From NCBI RefSeq assembly GCF_014197915.1, contig NZ_JACIGK010000021.1, positions 1 through 64,000 of the forward strand: 64,000 bases of DNA. Reading direction: 5' to 3'. This document shows positions 36,704 to 48,210 of this stretch, piece after piece (within the stretch, counting starts at the first letter, position 1; each line of letters begins with the position of its first letter). The notes beneath the pieces are model-generated. The model worked only from the letters and a program-made list of their open reading frames with translations. It did not search any database and was not told where the DNA came from. Made by a program: the position numbers and the translations under genes. This DNA is from Roseospira visakhapatnamensis. GTDB lineage: Bacteria; Pseudomonadota; Alphaproteobacteria; Rhodospirillales; Rhodospirillaceae.

Positions 36704-38104
36704 TCAGGTGATGCCGTGGTCCTGCAGCTTGTACAGCAGGGCCCGGCGGCTGATGCCCAGCTGCACCGCCGTGCGCGCCCGGTTGCCGCCATTGTGCGCC
36801 AGGGCGCGGCGAATGACCTGGGATTCGAACGCGCTGACCGCCTCGCGAAGCGGGCGGATGGGCTCGTTCTCGGCCAGCGGGCGCGGCTCGAACACCGGCT
36901 GTTGCCCGCAGGCGATGGTCTCCGGCAGGTCCTCGGGCAGGATGACGCTGGTGGTGCTCATGACCACGGCGCGCTCGACGGCGTTGGCCAGTTCGCGGAC
37001 GTTGCCGGGCCAGGCGTAGGCCAGCAGGCAGTCCATGGCCGCCGGGTCGAAGCCGCGCATGGTGACGTCGTTGTCGGCGGCGAAGCGCTCCAGGAAGTGG
37101 TTGGCGAGCAGGAGGATGTCCTCCGGCCGCTCGCGCAGGGGAATGGTCTTCAGCGAGACCACGTTGAGGCGGAAATAGAGATCCTGGCGGAAGGTGCCGG
37201 CGCGCACCATGCCCTCCAGGTCCCGGTTGGTAGCCACGACCACGCGCACGTCGGCGCGGATCGGGTCGGTGCCGCCGACCCGCTCGAACTCCCGCTCCTG
37301 CAGTACCCGCAGCAGCTTGACCTGCAGGCCCTGGGACATCTCGCCGATCTCGTCCAGGAACAGGGTGCCGCCCTCCGCCTGCTCGAAGCGGCCGCGCCGG
37401 CGGGCCGTCGCCCCGGTGAAGGCGCCCTTCTCATGACCGAAGAACTCGCTTTCCAGCAGGCCCTCGGGGATGGCGGCACAGTTCACGCGCACCAGGGGGC
37501 CGGTGGCGCGCGGGCTGCCGTAGTGCACGGCCGCCGCCACCAGTTCCTTGCCGGTGCCGCTCTCGCCCTGGATCAGCACGGTGGCCTGACTGCGCGCGAC
37601 CTTGGCGATGGTCTGGCGCAGCTCCAGCATGCGCGGGTTGTCCGTCAGGATCCCCTCGGCGCCGTAGCGGTCCGACAGTTCGCGGCGCAGCGAGACGATG
37701 TCGGCGCGCATGGCGCGGATTTCCAGGGCCCGCCGCACCAGCAGCCGGATTTCCTCCAGGTCGAACGGCTTGATCACATAGTCGAAGGCGCCGTCCTTGA
37801 TAGCCTGCACGGCGGTGGCCACCTCGGCGAACGCGGTGACCAGGATGACGGCCGCCCTGCGGTCGATCTCCAGGATCGCCTTCAAGGCCTTCAGGCCGTT
37901 CATGCGGGGCATGCGGATGTCCATCAGCACCACGTCGGCATGATGCTTCTGAAAGCTTTCCAGGGCCTCCAGGCCGTTGGTGGCGGTGGTCACCTGGAGG
38001 CTCTCCTGGGACAGCACCGCGCTCAGCATGTGCCGGATGGCCTCGTCGTCGTCGACCACCAGGGCGGTGGGCAGGGCGGTGGGCAGGGTCGCGGTGTCCG
38101 TCAT
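36704..38104 (-). CDS. atoC: Sigma-54-dependent response regulator AtoC
   Basis: 466 residues. A receiver domain (about 12-128) with phosphoacceptor D62 in V-V-L-M-D-I-R-M-P, an AAA+ sigma-54 activation domain (about 150-380) with G-E-S-G-T-G-K-E and the G-A-F-T-G-A loop that contacts sigma-54, and a Fis-type HTH at the end ([20 protein letters not shown]). The start at 38104 overlaps atoS by 4 bp. It is divergent from atoDAEB, whose region has a sigma-54 promoter and two palindromes fit for it, so control of acetoacetate/short-chain fatty acid use is well supported. Confidence 0.93.
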   Translation of the reverse strand: MTDTATLPTALPTALVVDDDEAIRHMLSAVLSQESLQVTTATNGLEALESFQKHHADVVLMDIRMPRMNGLKALKAILEIDRRAAVILVTAFAEVATAVQAIKDGAFDYVIKPFDLEEIRLLVRRALEIRAMRADIVSLRRELSDRYGAEGILTDNPRMLELRQTIAKVARSQATVLIQGESGTGKELVAAAVHYGSPRATGPLVRVNCAAIPEGLLESEFFGHEKGAFTGATARRRGRFEQAEGGTLFLDEIGEMSQGLQVKLLRVLQEREFERVGGTDPIRADVRVVVATNRDLEGMVRAGTFRQDLYFRLNVVSLKTIPLRERPEDILLLANHFLERFAADNDVTMRGFDPAAMDCLLAYAWPGNVRELANAVERAVVMSTTSVILPEDLPETIACGQQPVFEPRPLAENEPIRPLREAVSAFESQVIRRALAHNGGNRARTAVQLGISRRALLYKLQDHGIT

Positions 38105-39981
38105 GCGGGGGCCTCCGTCCGGGGGCGCTCGATCGGGAGCAGAAGAGTGACCACGGTCCCTTTCCCTTCCTGGCTGTCCAGCGTGATCTCGCCGTTGTGG
38201 ACGTTGACGATGCGGTGAACCATGGCCAGCCCCAGGCCGGTTCCGGCCGCCTTGGTGGAGAAGAACGGATCGAAGACCTTCTTCAGGTGCTTCGGGTCCA
38301 GGCCGACGCCGGTGTCGCTGACCCGGATCATGACCCGGTCGGCGTCGTGGCGGCGGGTGGCGATGGTCACGCTGCGTCCGGCGTCTGCGTCGGCGTCCAT
38401 GCTCGGTCGCTCCTCGATCGCCTGGAGCGCGTTGATGATCAGGTTCAGCAGGGCCTGTTTCAGCGCCTCGCCGTCGGCGTCGATCTCCGGCACGTCCGCG
38501 TCCAGGTCCAGGTCGATCCGCGCGTCGGACTTGCCACGCGCCAGGAACGCCATCTCCTCGGCGATGCGGTTGACGAGCACCTTGCCGATACACGGCGGGC
38601 GCGGCCGCCCGAAGGCCAGCAACTCGCCGATGATGTGGTTCAGGCTGTCGACCTGGCGGATGATCAGCGGTCCGTACTCTTTCCAGTCGTCGATGGTCCG
38701 GCACTCGGACAGATACTGCATGAAGCCGCGAATGGAGGTCAGGGGATTGCGGATCTCGTGGGCGATGCCGGCGGTCAGTTCGCCCAGCGCCGCCAGCCGG
38801 TCGGCCTGCATCACCTGTTCCATCAGGCGGTCGCGTTCGCTGACGTCCTTGAGGACCACGACGGCGCCGATCCGCTGTCCGTCGCCGTCGCGCAACACGC
38901 TGGATGAGGCCGTGATCTTCAGCGCCGGGTCGGTGCGGGGAATGGTCAGGGTCACCCCGATGTGGGTCCGTCCCGTCTCCAGGGTGTCCAGCAAGACGCT
39001 GACCATGTCGGTGCCGTCGACGAAGAGGGCGTGGTAGGGCTGACCGATGACCGCCTCGGCGCGGACGGCGTAGAGGGCTTCGGCGGCGGGATTGAAGGCG
39101 GCGATGTTGCCGTCCACGTCGATGGCGATGATGCCGTCCGCCACGCTGGCCATGATGTTTTCCGTCAGCGAGCGGGCGTCCAGCAACTCCTTGGCCATGG
39201 CATTGATGGCGTCGACGATGGCCCCCAGTTCGTCGCGCAGGGCGGGGATGGGCGTGTGCAGGTCCCGTTTCATCGCCTTGAGGCCGTTGACGATCACGCC
39301 GACGTCGTTGGACAGGCTGCGGGACGTGAACTGGATGAGCATCAAGGCGACCACGATGCCGCCGATGCTGCTGTAGATCACGGCCTGATCGATCACGCCC
39401 TGCTGGCGCTGGACGTCCTTGGTGAACTCGTTGGCCCAGATGTAGCCGATGACCTCTCCCTCGCGCTTCACGGGGAGCATGGCGTTCAGCACCGGCCCGC
39501 GCACCAGGCTGCCGAACTCGATGTCCGGTTCCCCGGTGGCCATGACGCGCCGGCCGGGATGGTCGGCGTCGATCGACCGGCCGACCGTTCCACCGTACAG
39601 GTCGCTCGGGCCATAGGTGAGGATGGCGTCCAGACGGCGGGCATAGTAGCCGACGCCCACACCGCTGTCGGCCTGCGCGACCCGGTCGGTCAGATGGGCC
39701 AGCTTGGCGTTGAGGTGGGCGATGGCGGCCTCGCGATCCCGCCAGCCGGTGGGCAGATCCGCCAGCAGGGCATCGAAGCCGGGACCCAGTTCTCCGTCGA
39801 GGATGCGGGCCAGCGCGAACAGCTTGCTCTGCTTCTCCGTGATCAGCGCCTGCCGCCCCTGGTACTCAAGCACCATGCCGACGATGGCGATGGGCAGCGC
39901 GACCACGACCAGCGACGTGAGGATGAGGCGGTGACGCAGGCTGCGCACGGGCAACCTGGAAAACAGCTTGGCGAAGCGCAC
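38101..39981 (-). CDS. atoS: Sensor histidine kinase AtoS
   Basis: 626-residue inner-membrane kinase. Membrane segments at about 18-40 and 193-215 bracket a periplasmic sensor domain with G-V-G-Y-Y-A-R-R-L-D-A-I-L-T-Y-G. Then HAMP-like, PAS (about 268-390: I-M-A-S-V-A-D-G-I-I-A-I-D-V-D-G-N), HisKA with the phosphorylated histidine near 407 (G-I-A-H-E-I-R-N-P-L-T) and HATPase (D-T-G-V-G-L-D near 570, G-T-G-L-G-L-A-M-V). It phosphorylates AtoC. Upstream of atoC in a two-gene operon. Confidence 0.93.
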   Translation of the reverse strand: MRFAKLFSRLPVRSLRHRLILTSLVVVALPIAIVGMVLEYQGRQALITEKQSKLFALARILDGELGPGFDALLADLPTGWRDREAAIAHLNAKLAHLTDRVAQADSGVGVGYYARRLDAILTYGPSDLYGGTVGRSIDADHPGRRVMATGEPDIEFGSLVRGPVLNAMLPVKREGEVIGYIWANEFTKDVQRQQGVIDQAVIYSSIGGIVVALMLIQFTSRSLSNDVGVIVNGLKAMKRDLHTPIPALRDELGAIVDAINAMAKELLDARSLTENIMASVADGIIAIDVDGNIAAFNPAAEALYAVRAEAVIGQPYHALFVDGTDMVSVLLDTLETGRTHIGVTLTIPRTDPALKITASSSVLRDGDGQRIGAVVVLKDVSERDRLMEQVMQADRLAALGELTAGIAHEIRNPLTSIRGFMQYLSECRTIDDWKEYGPLIIRQVDSLNHIIGELLAFGRPRPPCIGKVLVNRIAEEMAFLARGKSDARIDLDLDADVPEIDADGEALKQALLNLIINALQAIEERPSMDADADAGRSVTIATRRHDADRVMIRVSDTGVGLDPKHLKKVFDPFFSTKAAGTGLGLAMVHRIVNVHNGEITLDSQEGKGTVVTLLLPIERPRTEAPA

Positions 39982-40295
39982 GGTGGACCTCTGGCGTTCC
40001 GCTCCCTCGGGCGAGGCTGCTCGACGTCGGGAGAATGATCGGCGGTGTCACGACGGGAGAGCGGCCGTGTCCAGGAACCCGGGAAAGACGGGACAACCGC
40101 GCCGGCGGGATCTTCAAAAGGGAAGCGCCCTGTCCCGAGCGTCCGCGGGACGCGATGGGCGGCCTTTGGAGCGCCGAGCCCCCGTGGATCGTCGTCCCGA
40201 GGTCCAGGCCGCACGGGCTTCTGATCCTCTTGACCCGGCGGACTATACGGTGTCCTTGGGCAAGACTCTAGCGGTGCCGTCGATCGCACAAAACT

Positions 40296-40311
40296 TTGCG
40301 CACATGCGCAA
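40296..40311. promoter_or_regulatory. Candidate AtoC upstream activator site 1
   Basis: TTGCGCA-CA-TGCGCAA has perfect 7-bp arms and AT-rich flanks on both sides, about 190 bp before the -24 element. This is a normal distance for a sigma-54 activator. It could equally serve atoSC autoregulation. Confidence 0.55.
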
Positions 40312-40360
40312 TTTTATTCACACTCTCACAAGTTGTTTTGGTGGTGCTTCCCATTTCTAC

Positions 40361-40378
40361 TGCGCAGATATTTGCGCA
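40361..40378. promoter_or_regulatory. Candidate AtoC upstream activator site 2
   Basis: TGCGCA-GATATT-TGCGCA repeats the core of site 1, 50 bp closer to the promoter. Centre-to-centre spacing from site 1 is about 66 bp, roughly six helical turns. Confidence 0.55.
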
Positions 40379-40484
40379 GGTGCGAAGTCTCTTGCTCTGC
40401 CGGGGTGGCGCTGTCGCGGTCATGCGGTCCCCACTTTTTCTGTATCCTGTTGTTATATAAGGACCTTCAGATTAACCGGACGTC

Positions 40485-40500
40485 TGGCATGGCCTTTGCC
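40485..40500 (+). promoter_or_regulatory. Sigma-54 (-24/-12) promoter of atoDAEB
   Basis: TGGCATGGCCTTTGCC has the invariant GG (40486-40487) and GC (40498-40499) exactly ten bases apart, as sigma-54 requires. It would give a leader of about 108 bases before atoD. Confidence 0.8.
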
Positions 40501-40617
40501 AAGGCATGGCCGTCACTTCACCCCAGGGTGACGGGCCTGGCACGCACGTCCTTGTTCACACCGACAGAGCCGGCTGACCCGATCGCCCTGGACGTATCCC
40601 TCAAACGAGGAAACGCC

Positions 40618-41271
40618 ATGTTCAAGGTTAGCTGTCTGTCCGCCGCCGTGGAGCAGATCCCGGATGGTGCGTCCCTGATGGTCGGTGGGTTCATGGGGAT
40701 CGGTTCTCCGCACCGTCTGATCGATGAACTCGTGCGTCAGGGCAAGCGGGACCTGACGGTCATCACCAACGACACCGCGCGCCCCGGCTGCGCCGTCGGC
40801 AAGCTGGTGGACGCCAAGGCCCTTCGTCGGCTGGTCACCTCCCACATCGGCCTCAACCCGGAAACCCAGAAGCAGATGATCGCCGGGGACATCGAGGTGG
40901 ACCTGGTGCCCCAGGGCACCCTGGCCGAGCGTATCCGCGCCGGCGGGACCGGCCTGGGCGGCGTGCTGACCCGCACCGGCGTCGGCACCGTGGTCGCGGA
41001 CGGCAAGCGGACCGTGGACGTGGACGGCGAAACCTTCCTGCTGGAACGGCCGCTGGTGGCGGATGTCTCGCTCATCCACGCCTGGCGCGCCGATCACCTC
41101 GGCAATCTTCAATACGAGCTGACCGCCCGCAACTTCAACCCGGCGATGGCCATGGCCGGGGGCCTGGTGATCGCCGAGGCCGGCGAGATCGTGCCGGTCG
41201 GCGTGATTCCTCCGGATCACGTGGAAACCGTCAGCGTCGTGGTCGACATCCTCGTGTCCCGGGAGTCCTAA
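40618..41271 (+). CDS. atoD: Acetoacetate/acetate CoA-transferase, alpha subunit
   Basis: 217 residues. M-V-G-G-F-M-G-I-G-S-P near residue 21 is the CoA-transferase alpha-chain CoA-binding loop. T-G-V-G-T, D-V-S-L-I-H-A-W-R-A-D and G-N-L-Q-Y follow in the usual order. With AtoA it moves CoA from acetyl-CoA to acetoacetate. The ATG at 40618 follows ACGAGGAAACG. First gene of the operon under the sigma-54 promoter, 3 bp before atoA. Confidence 0.95.
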   Translation: MFKVSCLSAAVEQIPDGASLMVGGFMGIGSPHRLIDELVRQGKRDLTVITNDTARPGCAVGKLVDAKALRRLVTSHIGLNPETQKQMIAGDIEVDLVPQGTLAERIRAGGTGLGGVLTRTGVGTVVADGKRTVDVDGETFLLERPLVADVSLIHAWRADHLGNLQYELTARNFNPAMAMAGGLVIAEAGEIVPVGVIPPDHVETVSVVVDILVSRES

Positions 41272-41274
41272 GTC

Positions 41275-41931
<657 letters not shown>

Positions 41932-41972
41932 GGCGTCCCGCGCACGCGGTTCTCCTCCACGGAGCAGTTATA

Positions 41973-43427
41973 ATGCCAACCGATGTTTCAACAGCCGCGG
42001 TGACCGGCAAGTCCCTGAACGATCAGCAGGACACCGGGGAGTCCCAGGGCGGCCTCGCGCGTCTGGCCTACGGCTTCACCCAGTGGGCCGAGAAGTGGTT
42101 CCCGGACGCCTTCGTGTTCGTCATCCTGACCACCCTGGTGGTCACCATCGCCGACCTGGCCATTGGCGCCGCGCCCCTGGAGATCGCCTCCGGCTTCGGG
42201 TCCGGGTTCTGGTCGCTGATTCCCTTCACGCTGCAGATGGCCATGGTGGCCATCACCGGCTACGTGGTGGCCTCCTCGCCGCCCTGCACCCGCCTGATCG
42301 CCAAGCTGGCGAGCGTTCCCGCCAGTGGTCCGCAGGCCGTGGCCTGGGTCGCCTTCGTCTCCATGGGGGCGTCGTACCTGAACTGGGCGCTGAGCCTGGT
42401 GCTCGGTGGCCTGCTGGTGCGGGCGCTGGCCCGGCGCGTGGATCTGCACATGGACTACCGGGCCGCCAGCGCCGCCGCCTACCTGGGGCTTGGCTCCACC
42501 TGGGCGCTCGGCCTCAGTTCGTCGGCCGCCATGTTGCAGGCCAATCCGCTGTCGCTGCCCAAGTCCATTTCCGACATCAGCGGGGTGATTCCGCTCAGCG
42601 ACACCATTTTCCTGTGGCAGTCCGTGGTCCTGTACTTCGCCCTGATGATCATGTCGATCCTGGTCTTCTACTTCGCCGCCCCCAGGGGCCGGCACGTCAA
42701 GACCGCCGCCGACATGGGCGTCGACGTCACCAGTGAACTCACGACCGATCAGAAGCCGACCCGTCCGGGCGACTGGTTCGAGTTCACGCCCGTGCTGCCG
42801 ATCCTGATCGTGCTGCTGGCGGTGGGGTACTTCTGGAGCCAGTTCGCCGAAAAGGGCCTGCTGGCCACGGTCTCCAGCCTCAACAACTACAACTTCTTCT
42901 TCCTGATGCTCGGCCTGCTGCTGCATCGCAACATCCGTAGCTTCCTGGTCGCGGTCAGCAAGGCCGTGCCCACCGCCACCGGTGTGCTGATCCAGTTCCC
43001 CTTCTATGGCGCCATCGCCGCGATGCTGACGCATGTCGTCGGCTCCGACGGAGTCTCCATCTCACACCATCTGTCGGCGCTGTTCGTCAGCATCGCCAAT
43101 GGCGACACCTTCCCGGTGGTGATCGGCATCTACTCGGCGGTGCTCGGCTTCCTGGTGCCCTCCGGGGGCGGCAAGTGGATCATCGAGGCGCCCTATGTGC
43201 TTCAGGCGGCCCAGGACATGCAGGCCCACATGGGCTGGGCGGTTCAGGTCTACAACGCGGCCGAGGCCCTGCCGAACCTGATCAACCCGTTCTGGATGCT
43301 GCCCCTGCTGGGCATCGTGAAGCTCCAGGCCCGCGACATCGTCGGCTTCACCTTCACCCAGCTTCTCTTCAGCGCGCCCGTCGTGATGTTCCTGTTGTGG
43401 TTCTTCGCGCAAACGCTGAGTCCCTGA
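41973..43427 (+). CDS. atoE: Short-chain fatty acid transporter AtoE
   Basis: 484-residue inner-membrane protein with about twelve hydrophobic segments after a polar 30-residue N-terminus. F-P-D-A-F-V-F-V-I-L-T-T-L-V-V, G-A-S-Y-L-N-W-A-L-S-L-V-L-G-G and P-S-G-G-G-K-W-I-I-E-A-P-Y mark the AtoE/ScfA family. It probably takes up acetoacetate or short-chain fatty acids such as butyrate for the transferase and thiolase encoded on either side. Confidence 0.93.
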   Translation: MPTDVSTAAVTGKSLNDQQDTGESQGGLARLAYGFTQWAEKWFPDAFVFVILTTLVVTIADLAIGAAPLEIASGFGSGFWSLIPFTLQMAMVAITGYVVASSPPCTRLIAKLASVPASGPQAVAWVAFVSMGASYLNWALSLVLGGLLVRALARRVDLHMDYRAASAAAYLGLGSTWALGLSSSAAMLQANPLSLPKSISDISGVIPLSDTIFLWQSVVLYFALMIMSILVFYFAAPRGRHVKTAADMGVDVTSELTTDQKPTRPGDWFEFTPVLPILIVLLAVGYFWSQFAEKGLLATVSSLNNYNFFFLMLGLLLHRNIRSFLVAVSKAVPTATGVLIQFPFYGAIAAMLTHVVGSDGVSISHHLSALFVSIANGDTFPVVIGIYSAVLGFLVPSGGGKWIIEAPYVLQAAQDMQAHMGWAVQVYNAAEALPNLINPFWMLPLLGIVKLQARDIVGFTFTQLLFSAPVVMFLLWFFAQTLSP

Positions 43428-43442
43428 GCACACCGTAACCGG

Positions 43443-43471
43443 GGAGGGGCGGCCCATCCGCCGGCCCCTCC
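43443..43471 (+). other. Intercistronic hairpin between atoE and atoB
   Basis: GGAGGGGC and GCCCCTCC pair perfectly, with an inner GGC/GCC extension. No T-run follows. It may reduce read-through or protect the upstream message. The 165-bp gap otherwise holds no gene. Confidence 0.45.
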
Positions 43472-43592
43472 ACCCGGGCTCCGTCCCCTCCCGTCACTCC
43501 ACTCCCTTTTCTCCCCGCTTCGTCCGGACGCGCGCGCCGTGTCGGCCGTGCCCTGGCGCGTGCCCGGACCCCACCGAGACAAGAGGTTTGTC

Positions 43593-44765
<1,173 letters not shown>

Positions 44766-44773
44766 TCTGAACG

Positions 44774-44827
44774 GCCGGCGCCGCCCCCGCCATCCCGGTC
44801 GGGGTCGTGGGGGTGGCGCCGGCTTTT
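44774..44827 (+). terminator. Terminator of the ato operon
   Basis: GCCGGCGCC and GGCGCCGGC form a perfect 9-bp base, extended by CCCCC/GGGGG inside, and run into TTTT. It lies between atoB and ackA, so the two operons are at least partly separate. Confidence 0.8.
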
Positions 44828-44857
44828 CCGTTTCCCGCCTTTCGAGGACTCAGCGCC

Positions 44858-46105
44858 ATGCGTTCACGTCTGATCCTTGTGATCAACTGCGGATCGTCAT
44901 CCCTGAAATGCGCCCTGTACGCGGCGGACAATCCGGAGCCGCTGTTGCGCGGGCTGGCCGAGTGTCTGGGCCGGCCCGAGGCCACGCTTCGCCTCACCAC
45001 CGACCAGGGCCGTTACGAGGTGGCCATGCCCGATGCCACCCACGGGATCGCCCTGGACCATCTGCTGACCCATCTCGACAGGCTGGGTCTGCGGGACCGG
45101 ATCGGCGCGGTCGGTCACCGCGTGGTGCATGGCGGCGAGCGGTTCACCGGATCCGTCGTGCTGACCCCGGCGGTGCTGGCCGACATCGAGGCCTGCGTGC
45201 CACTGGCCCCCTTGCACAATCCCGCCAACCTGACCGGCATCCGCTGCGCCAGGACGGCGTTGCCGGCGTTGCCCCAGGTCGCGGTGTTCGATACCGCGTT
45301 TCATCAAACCCTGCCGCCCGCCGCCTACCTGTATGCCCTGCCGCGAGAGCTGTACCGCGCCCTTGGGGTGCGCCGCTACGGCTTCCACGGCACCTCGCAC
45401 CGCTATGTGGCGGGCGAGGCGGTCCGCGTGCTGGGGCTGGATCCCGACGACCACGGGCTGATCATCGCTCATCTGGGCAATGGCGCCTCGGCCGCCGCCA
45501 TCCGCAATGGCCGCAGCGTCGACACCAGCATGGGCATGACCCCGCTGGAGGGACTGGTGATGGGCACGCGCGCCGGTGACGTGGATGTCGGGGCCCTGGC
45601 GCATGTGGCCCGGCGGCGCGGCTATACGGTCGATGACCTGGAACGCCTGCTGAACGAACAGAGCGGGCTGTTGGGCCTGTCCGGGCTGTCGGGGGACTGC
45701 CGCGATGTGCAGGCGGCCGCCGCCGAGGGCCATCAGGGCGCGATTGAGGCGCTGGAGGTGTTCGTGCACCGCCTGGCCCGGTACATCGGTGCCCTGGCCA
45801 CCTCGCTGGACCGCCTGGACGCGCTGGTGTTCACCGGCGGCATCGGCGAGAACGCGCACACCCTGCGGACGGCGGTTCTCGATCGCCTGGCCCTGCTGGG
45901 CGTCCGGTCCCCGGACCCGGAGGACGCGGTTCGCGCCGCCAACGACGGTAGCGGCGCGCGCATCCTCAGCCGGGGCGCGGGACCGGTCGCCATGGTCATT
46001 CCCACCAACGAGGAATGGATGATCGCGCGCGACACGGCGGCCCTGACCGGTGTCGACGACCCCGCCCGGGACGTCCCGGCATCCGCGAAAAGGGGGGCGG
46101 CATGA
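44858..46105 (+). CDS. ackA: Acetate kinase
   Basis: 415 residues. N-C-G-S-S-S-L-K at 10-17 and G-H-R-V-V-H-G-G-E-R-F near 88 are the acetokinase signatures. F-D-T-A-F-H, G-F-H-G-T-S-H, and the phosphate-binding H-L-G-N-G-A-S follow. It interconverts acetyl phosphate plus ADP and acetate plus ATP. The ATG at 44858 has CGAGGACT upstream. Its stop overlaps pta by 4 bp (ATGA). Confidence 0.96.
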   Translation: MRSRLILVINCGSSSLKCALYAADNPEPLLRGLAECLGRPEATLRLTTDQGRYEVAMPDATHGIALDHLLTHLDRLGLRDRIGAVGHRVVHGGERFTGSVVLTPAVLADIEACVPLAPLHNPANLTGIRCARTALPALPQVAVFDTAFHQTLPPAAYLYALPRELYRALGVRRYGFHGTSHRYVAGEAVRVLGLDPDDHGLIIAHLGNGASAAAIRNGRSVDTSMGMTPLEGLVMGTRAGDVDVGALAHVARRRGYTVDDLERLLNEQSGLLGLSGLSGDCRDVQAAAAEGHQGAIEALEVFVHRLARYIGALATSLDRLDALVFTGGIGENAHTLRTAVLDRLALLGVRSPDPEDAVRAANDGSGARILSRGAGPVAMVIPTNEEWMIARDTAALTGVDDPARDVPASAKRGAA

Positions 46106-47922
46106 TGGACGCGGCGATGCCTCGGCGGACGGTGTTCGTGGTGCCCACGGTGGCGGACGATCCGGTCACGGCGGTGGCCCTGGGCGTGGTGCGGGCGTTC
46201 GAGCGCGCCGGGCTCGCGGTCGGGTACGTCCGGCCGGTCGAAAGCCCGAACGTGCCCGCCGGCTCCCGGGACCCGTCGCTGCGCATGGCGCGGCGGCACT
46301 GCGGCGCCCCGGTGGCCGATCCCATTCCCGCCGCCCGGGCGGAGCGGATGATCCGGGCCGGCGAGATGGCGGCCCTGATGGAAGCCATCGTGGATATGGT
46401 CGAACGGGTTCGGGGCACCCGGGACGTCATGGTCGTGGAGGGCCCGTTGCCGGCGTCCGGTCATCCCCTGGTGGCGGACCTGGATCGGGCGATGGGGCGC
46501 TGCCTGGCCGCCGAGGTCATGCCGGTGGTGCCCGGAGACCGGGGCACGGTGGACGCGGTGGTGGAGTCCGTCGCCGACGCCATCTACCGGTTCGGCGGCG
46601 ACGCCGGTCAGGCGCCGGCGCGGGTGATCGTGTCGCCGGTTCCTGGCGCGGCGCGGGTGGCGGCCCTGCGCCGGGCGCTGACGGAGGCAGCCCTGTCCTG
46701 CCCCTGCCTTGTGGTGCCGCTTCCGGGGCCGTCCCTGTCGACAGGTCCGGACGGCGTGTCCCCCGCCGACATCGTGCCCGACCTCGCCGACCTGTGCCGG
46801 CTCCCTCGGGGCGTGGAGCGGGCGACCCGGCATGTCGAGCATCTGGCCGACGTGATCAGCCATGACGCGCTGCGGCCCCCCGCGCCGCGCGCGACCCCAC
46901 GGCTGACACCGCCCATGTTCCGGTACCGGATGGTGGAGGCGGCGCGGGCCGCCAACCGCCGGATCGTGTTGCCCGAGGGCGACGATCCCCGGACCTTGCG
47001 CGCGGCGGTCATCTGCGCCGAAAAGGGGATCGCCCGTTGCGTGCTGCTGGGCCGGCCCGACCGGGTTCGGGCGGTGGCCGGGGACCAGGGCCTGTCGGTG
47101 CCCGGGACGCTTGACATCGTGGACCCCGAGTCGCTCCGCGCGGCCTATGTGGCGCCCCTGGTCGCCCTGCGCGGGCGCAAGGGGATGACGCCGGAGACCG
47201 CCGACGAGGCGTTGCGGGACCCGGTGATGCTCGGCACCATGATGCTGGCCATGGACGACGTCCATGGGCTGGTGTCGGGCGCCGTGCACACCACGGCGGA
47301 CACGGTGCGTCCGGCCTTGCAGGTGATCCGTACGGCCCCCGGCGCAAGCCTGGTCTCCAGTGTCTTTTTCATGCTGATGCCCGATCAGGTGCTGGTCTAC
47401 GGGGATTGCGCCATCAATCCCGACCCCACGGCCGAGCAGTTGGCGGATATCGCCATCCAGTCCGCCCGCAGCGCGGCGGCCTTCGGCATCGATCCCCGGG
47501 TGGCGATGATCTCGTATGCCACCGGATCGTCGGGCAGCGGCGACGACGTGGAGAAGGTGCGCCGGGCCACGGCCCTGGTGCGGCGGCAATGGCCCGACCT
47601 GCTGGTGGACGGCCCCCTGCAATACGATGCCGCCGCCGTGGCCAGCGTGGCGCGCAGCAAGGCGCCGGACAGCCCGGTGGCCGGGCGGGCGACCGTCTTC
47701 GTCTTTCCCGACCTGAACACCGGCAACTGTACCTACAAGGCGGTGCAGCGGTCGGCCAATGTGGTCAGCGTCGGCCCGATGCTTCAGGGCTTGCGCAAGC
47801 CGGTCAACGACCTGTCCCGGGGGGCGCTGGTGGACGACATCGTCTACACGATCGCCCTGACCGCCATCCAGGCCGACCAGGGCGGCCGGGACGAGCCCCT
47901 GGATCTGGCCGCCACCGGATAG
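46102..47922 (+). CDS. pta: Phosphate acetyltransferase, shortened N-terminal domain
   Basis: 606 residues, against just over 700 for the long enterobacterial form. Residues about 275-600 are the catalytic PTA domain (R-I-V-L-P-E-G-D-D-P-R-T-L-R-A, S-G-A-V-H-T-T-A-D-T-V-R-P, Y-A-T-G-S-S-G-S-G, F-P-D-L-N-T-G-N). Residues 1-230 look like the N-terminal P-loop-type domain of long Pta proteins but lack a G-x-x-x-x-G-K-T motif, and the regulatory DRTGG segment seems absent. It makes acetyl phosphate from acetyl-CoA and is coupled to ackA by overlap, giving a route from acetoacetate-derived acetyl-CoA to acetate plus ATP. Confidence 0.93.
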   Translation: MMDAAMPRRTVFVVPTVADDPVTAVALGVVRAFERAGLAVGYVRPVESPNVPAGSRDPSLRMARRHCGAPVADPIPAARAERMIRAGEMAALMEAIVDMVERVRGTRDVMVVEGPLPASGHPLVADLDRAMGRCLAAEVMPVVPGDRGTVDAVVESVADAIYRFGGDAGQAPARVIVSPVPGAARVAALRRALTEAALSCPCLVVPLPGPSLSTGPDGVSPADIVPDLADLCRLPRGVERATRHVEHLADVISHDALRPPAPRATPRLTPPMFRYRMVEAARAANRRIVLPEGDDPRTLRAAVICAEKGIARCVLLGRPDRVRAVAGDQGLSVPGTLDIVDPESLRAAYVAPLVALRGRKGMTPETADEALRDPVMLGTMMLAMDDVHGLVSGAVHTTADTVRPALQVIRTAPGASLVSSVFFMLMPDQVLVYGDCAINPDPTAEQLADIAIQSARSAAAFGIDPRVAMISYATGSSGSGDDVEKVRRATALVRRQWPDLLVDGPLQYDAAAVASVARSKAPDSPVAGRATVFVFPDLNTGNCTYKAVQRSANVVSVGPMLQGLRKPVNDLSRGALVDDIVYTIALTAIQADQGGRDEPLDLAATG

Positions 47923-48210
47923 GGGCACCTGCGGCGGTCGGCGGCCGAAAGACGGTAGGCCCGGGGTCTTACGGCCGGCGCCCTGGCCGACGTCGGGTGG
48001 TCCTTGACAATCGCGGGCGGGATGAACACGTGCTCCGTCGGGGACCCGGCCTCGGCCGATGATCCCTCCTGGTCAGGGCGGCCGTCACCGTGGTGTGACG
48101 TCGCGCGGCCGAGATCAGACGCGTGATCCCTGTCGCCGTGCGGCATCCAACGCTCTTGATTGTGGAGGGTGGTGGGAGCATCCTGTCTGACGTGTTGGAT
48201 GGGGGCATGC

